Below, piece after piece: positions 36,192-43,544 of a stretch of 64,000 nt of DNA. Both the position numbers and the translations under genes were made by a program. The notes under the pieces are model-generated. The model saw only the letters and a program-made list of their open reading frames with translations. It ran no database searches and was not told the origin of the DNA. How positions within the stretch are numbered: position 1 is the stretch's first letter; every line of letters begins with the position of its first letter. The stretch is from Sulfitobacter mediterraneus (GTDB lineage: Bacteria > Pseudomonadota > Alphaproteobacteria > Rhodobacterales > Rhodobacteraceae): assembly GCF_016801775.1 (NCBI RefSeq), contig NZ_CP069004.1, positions 1,054,001 to 1,118,000 of the forward strand. The letters run 5' to 3'.

Positions 36192-36215
36192 TCCACCGGA
36201 ACAAGGGAGCGGGAG

Positions 36216-36845
36216 ATGGAGCTCGACACCGCCTACACGATCACAGTGCTGGTCACCCTGTTTGTGGTGATGGATCCGATCGCGATCGCGCCGGTGTTTC
36301 TGGCCCTGACGCCCGGTCTGAGCAACGCACAGCGCCGCCGCATCGCATGGCGTGCGGTTGCCGTGGCCGGTTTTGTCCTGGCGATCTTTGCACTGGCCGG
36401 TGAGGCCGTTTTGACCTTTATCGGAATTTCCATGCCGGCCTTTCGCGTGGCGGGCGGTATCTTGTTGTTCCTGACCGCCATCGACATGTTGTTTGATCGG
36501 CGCACCAAGCGCCGCAAGGACCGTGCCGACGAGGACGACCATGACGATCCATCGGTGTTCCCCATCGCCATCCCGCTGATTGCGGGGCCGGGTTCCATCG
36601 CCTCCATTATCTTGCTGACCGGGGAAAAACCGGGGGTCGAAGGGCTTGCCACCGTGATTGTAATGACAGTCCTCATCCTTGCCGTGATGGCGCTGACGTT
36701 GCAGGCCAGTGGCTATCTGGAACGGATCGGCAAGACCGGAATCAACGTGATCACCCGTCTGCTGGGCATGCTGTTGGCCGCGCTTTCGGTGCAATTTGTG
36801 CTTGATGGGCTGGCCGCATTCGGATTTGGCCCCAGCACGGGCTGA
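36216..36845 (+). CDS. MarC-family integral membrane protein
   Basis: 209-residue membrane protein with about six helices. The family motif region FVVMDPIAIAPVF opens the protein, and FPIAIPLIAGPGSIASIILL follows a charged cytoplasmic loop (RRTKRRKDRADEDDHDD). MarC proteins are not proven multidrug transporters despite the name; function unknown. It lies 24 bases after the ABC-F gene and 62 before the protease gene, likely one transcript. Confidence 0.9.
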   Translation: MELDTAYTITVLVTLFVVMDPIAIAPVFLALTPGLSNAQRRRIAWRAVAVAGFVLAIFALAGEAVLTFIGISMPAFRVAGGILLFLTAIDMLFDRRTKRRKDRADEDDHDDPSVFPIAIPLIAGPGSIASIILLTGEKPGVEGLATVIVMTVLILAVMALTLQASGYLERIGKTGINVITRLLGMLLAALSVQFVLDGLAAFGFGPSTG

Positions 36846-36907
36846 AATTCCGCCTTGCCGCCCCTATATCCCTTTGAAGACCACAGCGGATGAGCGGGAA
36901 CTGACAT

Positions 36908-37489
36908 ATGGCCGAAATAGAAACCGGACGGGTGATTTACCTCGTTGTGCTGCTGATCATGGTGGCGGGTTGGTTTTTTATGCAATCACGTCAGGGGTTG
37001 AACCGGACCCTGCAATATGCGGCTGTCTGGGGCATGATTTTTGTCGGCGGCGCCGCGGCCGTGGGCCTGTGGCAGGACATCTCGCGCAGCGGCTCTGGCG
37101 CGCAGGTGCAAATGACCGGCGCAGGCCAGATCATCGTGCCCCGCGCCCGCGACGGGCATTATTACCTCACCGCGATGATCAACGGAGAGAATGTCCGCTT
37201 TGTAGTCGATACGGGTGCCACCGATATGGTGCTGACCCAAGCCGATGCGGAACGTGCGGGCATCGACCTTGAAAACCTCGCCTATCTGGGCCGCGCCAAC
37301 ACCGCCAATGGCCAGGTGCGCACCGCTTTTGTCCGGCTGGATCAGGTGACTTTGGGGGATGTGACAGACCGCGATGTTTCCGCCGTGGTCAACGAAGGCG
37401 AAATGTCGCAATCCCTGATGGGAATGGGATACCTGCAACGCTGGGGCCGGATCGAGATTGCCGGAGGTGAACTGATCCTGACGCGGTGA
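36908..37489 (+). CDS. Retropepsin-like aspartic protease (TIGR02281 type)
   Basis: 193-residue protein with two N-terminal membrane helices (VIYLVVLLIMVAGWFFM and AAVWGMIFVGGAAAVGLW) and a periplasmic clan AA protease domain (~75-190). The catalytic aspartate is in FVVDTGATDMVLT. Single-lobe proteins like this work as dimers. The flap and the final GMGYLQRWGRIEIAGGELILT are as expected. Family members in Rhodobacteraceae are conserved but poorly studied. It is the last gene before the low-G+C patch. Confidence 0.85.
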   Translation: MAEIETGRVIYLVVLLIMVAGWFFMQSRQGLNRTLQYAAVWGMIFVGGAAAVGLWQDISRSGSGAQVQMTGAGQIIVPRARDGHYYLTAMINGENVRFVVDTGATDMVLTQADAERAGIDLENLAYLGRANTANGQVRTAFVRLDQVTLGDVTDRDVSAVVNEGEMSQSLMGMGYLQRWGRIEIAGGELILTR

Positions 37490-37545
37490 TTGGGGGGCTA
37501 AGGTCGGAGTTTTTTCCGAGAGGGAGGAAATGAAGGTCTGCAATA

Positions 37546-37562
37546 AGCCCAAACCTACGCCA
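37546..37562 (+). repeat. Left copy of a 17-bp imperfect direct repeat
   Basis: AGCCCAAACCTACGCCA here matches AGCCCAAACAGACGCCA at 38558-38574 in 15 of 17 positions, same orientation. The pair brackets the predicted metalloprotease gene. Could mark the edges of an inserted segment or be chance. Confidence 0.45.
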
Positions 37563-37612
37563 AATGATGTTGTTCTATTTACAGCTTAGAAAGCCTAGGG
37601 CACGGTCCCGCC

Positions 37613-38401
37613 TCAGCTCTTTGACAACCTTTTCGAGAGTTTCATGGCTATTAGAATAGGCGAAAAAATAACTTTGCCGAAGGTGATTAGGAAGGGGTGG
37701 GCATTGCGGAACATGCGCCACTGATATTCATTGGCTTCCTGCTCTTGTTCTTTGACCTGCCCTCCCTCGCTATGTTGATAATAGTGATGTCCAACCTCAT
37801 GATAGAATGTCAACTCAGTCCTAGTTTTTCGCCACCAATGTTTGAATCCGGGTGAAACCTCATTCTGCCAAGCCAGGATGATGCCATCATAATAAAAGTT
37901 GTATCTACCGAGGTAATCCATCTCTGGATGAAGTGCGATTACGTCCACACGAGTGATTTTTGAAAAGGCTAGATCACGGGTCTGGCTCCAGCGCTGTAAG
38001 TAACTGAAAATTAATTCGGGTTTGTCAATTTCACGCGAAATATAGACTGGAATTTGGCCAATGATATTGCCAAAAACCTGGTCACCATGCCGTTTGGCCA
38101 TCATTTCAATGGTATTCGAATGCAACGGGTGAGTTGGCTCAGCGCGAAGCCTTTGTATCTCTTTTTTGAATTCTTCCGGGCTTAGCTCATGCAAAAGGGC
38201 GAGAAGCACGCCGAGATAACTAGCGCTTGGTCCAATCGGCTTGTCGCGCCAAGCATTTGAGCAAAGCTTCTCGCGAACGAGTGGGGTCGCAACCTGTCGA
38301 TCATTTAATAACTCGCGCCATGCCTGACGCACAGTTTGAACATGGTGGGTAGAAATGCCCCGCAATAATCGATTGAGCATTGCTTTTGACGAGTTTGACA
38401 T
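37613..38401 (-). CDS. Hypothetical protein with HExxH zinc-protease motif
   Basis: 262-residue protein, family not recognised. It contains TFYHEVGHHYYQH (zinc-binding HExxH at residues 201-205), followed ~17 residues later by KEQEQEANEYQWRM, where a Glu could be the third ligand, as in gluzincin/ImmA-like metalloproteases. The end has a hydrophobic stretch (FGKVIFSPILIAMKL). The ORF extends upstream only through a TTG start, so the first ATG (38401) is preferred. Base composition is clearly more A+T-rich than both flanks, suggesting horizontal acquisition. No partner toxin or regulator is obvious. Confidence is for the gene; protease activity is inferred from the motif only. Confidence 0.75.
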   Translation of the reverse strand: MSNSSKAMLNRLLRGISTHHVQTVRQAWRELLNDRQVATPLVREKLCSNAWRDKPIGPSASYLGVLLALLHELSPEEFKKEIQRLRAEPTHPLHSNTIEMMAKRHGDQVFGNIIGQIPVYISREIDKPELIFSYLQRWSQTRDLAFSKITRVDVIALHPEMDYLGRYNFYYDGIILAWQNEVSPGFKHWWRKTRTELTFYHEVGHHYYQHSEGGQVKEQEQEANEYQWRMFRNAHPFLITFGKVIFSPILIAMKLSKRLSKS

Positions 38402-38468
38402 AACGGGTTGGATACAAATTTGACGATGCGGTTCACAAGCACTCAAGAGGTTTTCCAATAGCAACTAA

Positions 38469-38480
38469 GTCCGCACAGCC
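38469..38480 (+). repeat. Left copy of a 12-bp direct repeat
   Basis: GTCCGCACAGCC is repeated exactly at 39218-39229, same orientation, about 750 bases away. The two copies bracket the GNAT gene at 38609. Short enough that chance cannot be excluded. Confidence 0.4.
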
Positions 38481-38557
38481 GCCGTTGGCTCTCCTGTGTG
38501 TCGTGCCCCACCCTACCAGTTGGCAATGCCGACCGAGATTGTCAGATGTCGGGTATG

Positions 38558-38574
38558 AGCCCAAACAGACGCCA
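38558..38574 (+). repeat. Right copy of the 17-bp imperfect direct repeat
   Basis: AGCCCAAACAGACGCCA, the partner of 37546-37562, lies just beyond the metalloprotease gene and before the GNAT gene. Confidence 0.45.
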
Positions 38575-38608
38575 TAGACGTGAGCAAGAACACACTCTCG
38601 GCACTATC

Positions 38609-39121
38609 TCAGTCGATATTCAAGGCCATGTAGATCACGTGCGGGGATACATCTTGTGAGTGCTCTGCTTCGGGGTAAAACTCAACATCTCGGAACCCTT
38701 CCGAACGGTACAGTGCATGAGCGGAGGACATGAAAGCAGTGCTATCTAAAAAGACCTGCGAATAATTTTCATTGCGCGCTTCGTCTATCAACCGCCGAAC
38801 CACTTTGCGCCCAAGACCTTCGCCCCGCACTGCGGGCCGGACATATAGCCGCTTAATCTCTACCGCGTCAGCTCTAATTTTTCGATAAAAACCAATGGCA
38901 TTGGCAACTCCACTAGGGTCGCGCGCCAGAACCGTCCGCCCGTTTGGCGGTAAAACTTCGGTCAGATCTAGCATTGCGTTCGAAAGAGCCACATCGACAT
39001 CAACGTTCAGATCATTCTGAGCATTAAAGAGCGGAACGACCCACGAAAGATATTCCCTTAGCAAGGTCTCGACTTCGGAAGTGTCTGATATGGCGTCTGG
39101 CGTCTCGAGGAAATGGGGCAT
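38609..39121 (-). CDS. GNAT-family N-acetyltransferase in the low-G+C patch
   Basis: 170-residue GNAT with the acetyl-CoA loop in RLYVRPAVRGEGLGRKVVRRLI and the C-terminal ALYRSEGFRDVEFY. The pattern is like the broad YhbS/RimI-type group; substrate unknown. The ATG at 39121 (MPHFLETP) is preferred to the in-frame start 14 codons earlier. Its A+T content is above that of holC and pepA next door. It may have arrived with the neighbouring metalloprotease gene. Confidence 0.82.
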   Translation of the reverse strand: MPHFLETPDAISDTSEVETLLREYLSWVVPLFNAQNDLNVDVDVALSNAMLDLTEVLPPNGRTVLARDPSGVANAIGFYRKIRADAVEIKRLYVRPAVRGEGLGRKVVRRLIDEARNENYSQVFLDSTAFMSSAHALYRSEGFRDVEFYPEAEHSQDVSPHVIYMALNID

Positions 39122-39217
39122 CACATCGTCAATCCTACATGAAATCCTGACAAAAAATATCACGACTGCCTCGAAACAAAAGTCAGAGTGCTTGCAAGTG
39201 TATTGAACGGCAATTGC

Positions 39218-39229
39218 GTCCGCACAGCC
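39218..39229 (+). repeat. Right copy of the 12-bp direct repeat
   Basis: Exact second copy of GTCCGCACAGCC (first at 38469-38480), located between the GNAT gene and the holC stop codon, where G+C-rich core sequence resumes. Confidence 0.4.
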
Positions 39230-39244
39230 CCCTCTCCAAACCTC

Positions 39245-39703
39245 TCAAGTCTCTGCCTTTTTTTCCCAACGCCCTGATTCTTCCGACCAATATTGCGCCG
39301 ACGCGCCTGCGTCCTTGAGGGTCTTCCACTGGGTACGGGCATGGGCCACCGCCGCCTCGTCCATGCCGTCAAACAAGATACACACCCTGTCCAATGTCCC
39401 CACTTCTTCGGCGCTGACCTCGGCCCCGTGCACGGACATCACGCAATTGGGCCGGTTGGGGGCCTCCGTGGTTGTGGTCAACAGAACCGGTTGATCCGCG
39501 TCCTGCGGCCCGCCGGCCAGACCATGGGGCAAAAAGCTGTCCTCTGGCCCCCGCCACAGCGCCTGATCCAGCGCGGCAAGGGCCGATGCATCTGTCCCGC
39601 GCACCGCGACCTTCCATCCGTTATCAAGCGATTTGCCCAGCAGCATCACCAGCGTTTCCGCCAGTGATTTCCGCGTCAGGTGATAGAAAAACGCAGCGCC
39701 CAT
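39245..39703 (-). CDS. holC: DNA polymerase III chi subunit
   Basis: 152-residue chi subunit of the clamp-loader complex, which links the replicase to SSB. Typical start MGAAFFYHLTRKSLAETLVMLL, and VCILFDGMDEAAVAHARTQWK near the end. A long open frame continues upstream into pepA, but the chi start at 39703 is clear. Downstream of pepA by 5 bases, so the two are one operon, as commonly seen in proteobacteria. Confidence 0.92.
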   Translation of the reverse strand: MGAAFFYHLTRKSLAETLVMLLGKSLDNGWKVAVRGTDASALAALDQALWRGPEDSFLPHGLAGGPQDADQPVLLTTTTEAPNRPNCVMSVHGAEVSAEEVGTLDRVCILFDGMDEAAVAHARTQWKTLKDAGASAQYWSEESGRWEKKAET

Positions 39704-39708
39704 CGGCG

Positions 39709-41181
39709 TTACTCCACCTCGTACCGATCTGCGATCAAACGGTTCAACGTCGCAACGCCCCAGCCCGTCGCGCCGACAGGGGCCAGCGCGGTTTCGGATT
39801 TGACCGAAGCCACACCGGCAATATCGAGGTGAATCCACGGCACGTCGTCTTTGACAAACCGTTGCAGGAACTGCGCCGCCGTGACCGAGCCCGCCGGACG
39901 TCCGCCGATGTTTTTCATATCTGCAATCCGGCTTTTGAGCATATCGTCGTAGGCCTGACCCAAAGGCATCCGCCACGCGCCCTCACCCTCGGCCTTGGCG
40001 GCCTTGAGGAAATCGTTGCACAGGTCATCATCATTGGAGAACACGCCCGCGTTCTCATGGCCCAGCCCGATGATGATTGCACCGGTCAAGGTCGCCAGGT
40101 CAATCATTGCGGAAGGTTTGAAGCGTTCCTGCGCGTACCACATCACATCACAGAGCACCAAACGCCCTTCGGCATCTGTGTTGATGACCTCAACCGTATC
40201 GCCCTTCATGGATTTGATCACATCGCCGGGGCGCACCGCATTGCCCGAGGGCATGTTTTCAACCAGACCTACCAGACCGACCACATTGGCCTTGGCCCCG
40301 CGCAAAGCCAGGCTGCGCATCACGCCGGAGACAACGCCCGCGCCGCCCATGTCCATGGTCATGTCTTCCATACCCGCGCCGGGCTTCAGGCTGATCCCGC
40401 CGGTGTCAAACACCACGCCCTTGCCAACCAGCGCCAAAGGCGCATCGCCTTTCTTGCCGCCGTCCCAGTGCATGACCACAACCTTGGAGGGGCTGTCAGA
40501 TCCCTGTCCCACACACAAAAGTGTGCGCATACCGAGGTTTGCAAGCTCGTCTTCATCCATAACTTCAACCTTGAGGCCCAGTTCACCCATCGCAACAAGT
40601 TCGTCGGCGAAGCTGCTGGTGGTCAACACATTTGCTGGCGCATTGGTCAAATCACGTGTCATGAATGCGCCCTCGGCAACGGCCAGCAATGGCGCTGCTG
40701 CCTCGCTCGCTTCATCGGGTTTACCGCACATGATGGTCACGGCCCCGGCACGCGGTTTGGCGTCTGATTTTTGCGCGTCATAGCCATAGTCACGCATCGC
40801 CAAACCAAAAGCCATATCTGCCACCCGCCGCATGCCTGCCGCCAGCGCCAGCACATTGGACTTGCCGCGGCGCTTGGCCAATGACGCACCTGCGCGCCGC
40901 GCCTCCTGTACCGATGCCTTGCGCGGCAGGAACACCACATCCACCGCCTCGGCCGCCAAACCCGTCGGGTAGGACATGACATGCAGGTCCCCGGCCTTGG
41001 CCTTGGCAAACCCCTCGCCCTCCACCAGACGCAACAGCGCCCCGCGCATCAGCTTGTTGACCCGCCGCGCCCCGGCATCAAGGCGACCTTCGGGATCGAC
41101 AAATACGGCAATCCGCCCCTGATGTTCCGCGATCTGGTCGATCTCGGTGCTTTCGAATGTGATGGGTGTCAAAGTTGTCAT
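39709..41181 (-). CDS. pepA: Leucyl aminopeptidase (M17)
   Basis: 490-residue cytosolic M17 aminopeptidase removing N-terminal residues from peptides; in some bacteria it also binds DNA. The signature NTDAEGRLVLCD holds di-metal ligands, with GKGVVFDTGGISLKPG and MDMGGAGVV upstream. The start MTTLTPITF has GAGG upstream; ten extra codons in the open frame were excluded. Divergent from lptF, with a 135-base shared promoter region. Same arrangement (pepA beside lptF) as in many proteobacteria. Confidence 0.96.
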   Translation of the reverse strand: MTTLTPITFESTEIDQIAEHQGRIAVFVDPEGRLDAGARRVNKLMRGALLRLVEGEGFAKAKAGDLHVMSYPTGLAAEAVDVVFLPRKASVQEARRAGASLAKRRGKSNVLALAAGMRRVADMAFGLAMRDYGYDAQKSDAKPRAGAVTIMCGKPDEASEAAAPLLAVAEGAFMTRDLTNAPANVLTTSSFADELVAMGELGLKVEVMDEDELANLGMRTLLCVGQGSDSPSKVVVMHWDGGKKGDAPLALVGKGVVFDTGGISLKPGAGMEDMTMDMGGAGVVSGVMRSLALRGAKANVVGLVGLVENMPSGNAVRPGDVIKSMKGDTVEVINTDAEGRLVLCDVMWYAQERFKPSAMIDLATLTGAIIIGLGHENAGVFSNDDDLCNDFLKAAKAEGEGAWRMPLGQAYDDMLKSRIADMKNIGGRPAGSVTAAQFLQRFVKDDVPWIHLDIAGVASVKSETALAPVGATGWGVATLNRLIADRYEVE

Positions 41182-41316
41182 TGCGCAGGCCTCTGTCTGG
41201 TTTCGCGACAAGACCTAGCGCGGCACCGCCGACATGACCAGATAGCAGTTTTCGCCGATCAGATAATGCAGTAAGATTGTGCCAACACGCCGTTAGAGCA
41301 ACTTGGGGGAGTCGCA

Positions 41317-42447
41317 GTGGCCAAATTCGACCGCTATTTGCTGTCGCAGCTTCTTGTGATGTTCGGCTTTTTCGCGCTGGTACTGGTGGCCCTGTTCTGG
41401 ATCAACCGGGCGGTTGTCCTGTTTGACCGTTTGATCGGTGATGGGCAATCGGCCCTTGTTTTCCTTGAGTTTACCTCGCTTAGCCTGCCCAAGCTGATCA
41501 CCACGGTCTTGCCCATCGCGGCCTTTGCAGGCGCGGTCTATGTCACCAACCGGATGAGCGGCGAATCCGAGCTGACGGTTTTGCAATCCACCGGCACCAG
41601 CCCATGGCGGCTGGCGCGGCCCGTGCTGGTTTACGGCCTTTGCGTTGCCCTGATGATGAGTGTGCTGAGCCATTACCTTGTGCCGATGGCACAGGCCCAG
41701 TTGAACCAGCGCGAAAACGAGATATCCCAGAACGTTACCTCGCGGTTGCTGACCGAAGGCACGTTCCTGCACCCAACGGAAAAGGTAACGTTCTACACCC
41801 GTCTGATCGACGAAGATGGGGTGTTGCGCGATGTGTTCCTGTCGGACCGGCGCGATCCTGAACAAGGTGTCATTTACACCGCGGCGGAGGCCTATCTGGT
41901 GCGCAACGGCGATGGCACGACATTGATCATGGTGGACGGGCTGGCGCAGCGGCTTGGCACTGCAGACAACCGCCTCGCAACGGCCAAGTTCCGCGATTTT
42001 TCCTTTGATATCTCCGGCTTGATGACCAAAGCCCCCAGTGGCAACAAGTCGGTTGGCAATATGATCACCCCCGACCTGATCGGCGATTGGGACGCCATCG
42101 CTGCCAACACCGGAGAGCCGACGGGGTCCATCGCCGAGGAGCTGCACGCCCGGTTTGCGCAACCTCTGTTTTGCGTCATTGCAGCGATGGTTGGTTTTGC
42201 GACGCTTCTACTGGGTGGTTTCTCGCGCTTTGGCGTATGGCGTGAGGTGGCCATTGCATTTGGCTTGTTGATCTCAATCGATGGCATGCGCGGCGTTCTG
42301 GTCGATATTGTCCGGGCAGATGCCCAGAATTGGCCCCTGCTCTATCTGCCGTCCTTAGTCGGATTCTTACTTGTGATCGGAATGCTTTGGCAGGCGTCAA
42401 ACCCCGGTTGGCTGTACCGGTTGCGCCGCAGAAGGGCTGCATCATGA
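41317..42447 (+). CDS. lptF: LPS export permease LptF
   Basis: 376-residue inner-membrane permease of the LptB2FG transporter, which extracts LPS and passes it to LptC/A. Six helices: N-terminal group with YLLSQLLVMFGFFALVLVAL; a periplasmic beta-jellyroll (~130-270); and the C-terminal group with LFCVIAAMVGFATLLLGGF. GTG start with GGGGGAG upstream. Its stop overlaps the lptG start (ATGA). First gene of the envelope biogenesis run. Confidence 0.95.
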   Translation: MAKFDRYLLSQLLVMFGFFALVLVALFWINRAVVLFDRLIGDGQSALVFLEFTSLSLPKLITTVLPIAAFAGAVYVTNRMSGESELTVLQSTGTSPWRLARPVLVYGLCVALMMSVLSHYLVPMAQAQLNQRENEISQNVTSRLLTEGTFLHPTEKVTFYTRLIDEDGVLRDVFLSDRRDPEQGVIYTAAEAYLVRNGDGTTLIMVDGLAQRLGTADNRLATAKFRDFSFDISGLMTKAPSGNKSVGNMITPDLIGDWDAIAANTGEPTGSIAEELHARFAQPLFCVIAAMVGFATLLLGGFSRFGVWREVAIAFGLLISIDGMRGVLVDIVRADAQNWPLLYLPSLVGFLLVIGMLWQASNPGWLYRLRRRRAAS

Positions 42448-43541
42448 TCCTGCACCTGTATTTTGCCCGTCGCTTTGCGATGACCTTTTTGCTGATCACG
42501 GCGGTGCTGTTTGCGCTGGTGATGCTGGTGGATGCGGTGGAACAGGCCCGCAAGTTCGGCAGCTATGATATCGGCTGGCAGAACATCATGGGGCTGACTC
42601 TGCTCAACGCGCCGCAGACCATCAATTTGATTCTGCCTCTGATCATGATCCTCGCCACGGTGACGCTGTTTATCTCGCTGGCTCGATCCTCCGAAATGGT
42701 GGTGACGCGGGCGGCGGGACGTTCGGCACTACGGTCCTTGATATCTCCGGTGGTGGTTGCGCTGATCATCGGTGTGATGGCGGTTGGCATGCTCAATCCC
42801 ATCGTCGCGGCGACGGGCAATCGGTATTTGCAGTTGTCGGAAAGTTACCGCGCGGGCGGTGCATCTGCCCTGTCGATCAGCGACGAGGGGCTGTGGCTGC
42901 GCCAAGGCAGCGCGTCGGGCCAGACCGTGATCCGCGCCTGGCGGTCCAACGCCGATGCATCCGTTCTGTTTGATGTGACGTTCCTGTCTTATGACAATGC
43001 CAACGGCCCCGTGCGCCGGATCGAGGCGGGCAGCGCCGCGTTGCAAAACGGCCAATGGTCCCTGCGCAATGCCAAGTCATGGCCGCTGGCCGCCGGTCAA
43101 AATGCAGAAGCCAACGCAGAGGTTTTTGAAACACTGGTGATACCTTCCTCCCTGACCCTTGACCGCATTCGCGAAAGCATTGGCAAACCGGGGGCTGTAT
43201 CGATCTACAATCTACCCGACTTCATCCGCCAGTTAGAGCAGGCAGGCTTCAGCCCGCGCCGCCACAAGGTCTGGCTGCAAACCGAAATCGCCCGTCCCTT
43301 CTTTCTTGTTGCGATGGTTCTTGTTGCGAGTGCCTTTACCATGCGCCATACCCGTTTTGGCGGCACGGGGGTGGCCGTTCTGGCATCTGTCCTGCTGGGG
43401 TTTGGTTTGTATTTTATTCGCAGTTTTGCGCAGATTTTGGGTGAAAACGGGCAAATTCCCGTGATGCTTGCCGCTTGGGCACCGCCCGTGGCGGCGATTC
43501 TGCTGGCGCTTGGCCTGCTGTTGCACGCAGAGGATGGCTGA
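42444..43541 (+). CDS. lptG: LPS export permease LptG
   Basis: 365-residue partner permease of LptF. Six helices, with the coupling-helix region SLARSSEMVVTRAAGRSA that contacts the LptB ATPase, a periplasmic jellyroll and C-terminal helices ending LLHAEDG. The ATG at 42444 overlaps the lptF stop; the longer open frame from 42330 is an artefact. lptB is not in the window. Confidence 0.95.
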   Translation: MILHLYFARRFAMTFLLITAVLFALVMLVDAVEQARKFGSYDIGWQNIMGLTLLNAPQTINLILPLIMILATVTLFISLARSSEMVVTRAAGRSALRSLISPVVVALIIGVMAVGMLNPIVAATGNRYLQLSESYRAGGASALSISDEGLWLRQGSASGQTVIRAWRSNADASVLFDVTFLSYDNANGPVRRIEAGSAALQNGQWSLRNAKSWPLAAGQNAEANAEVFETLVIPSSLTLDRIRESIGKPGAVSIYNLPDFIRQLEQAGFSPRRHKVWLQTEIARPFFLVAMVLVASAFTMRHTRFGGTGVAVLASVLLGFGLYFIRSFAQILGENGQIPVMLAAWAPPVAAILLALGLLLHAEDG

Positions 43542-43544
43542 CCG

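Noticed and set aside
35643..36794. 383-codon antisense frame over the ABC-F and marC genes
   Set aside because: Both sense genes have complete, recognised domains. The antisense product is His/Gln/Arg-rich, typical of a shadow frame.
38461..38608. Possible integron attC site beside the low-G+C genes
   Set aside because: Several GCCAAC/GTTGGC words occur, but no properly spaced core and inverse-core pairs with the required consensus.
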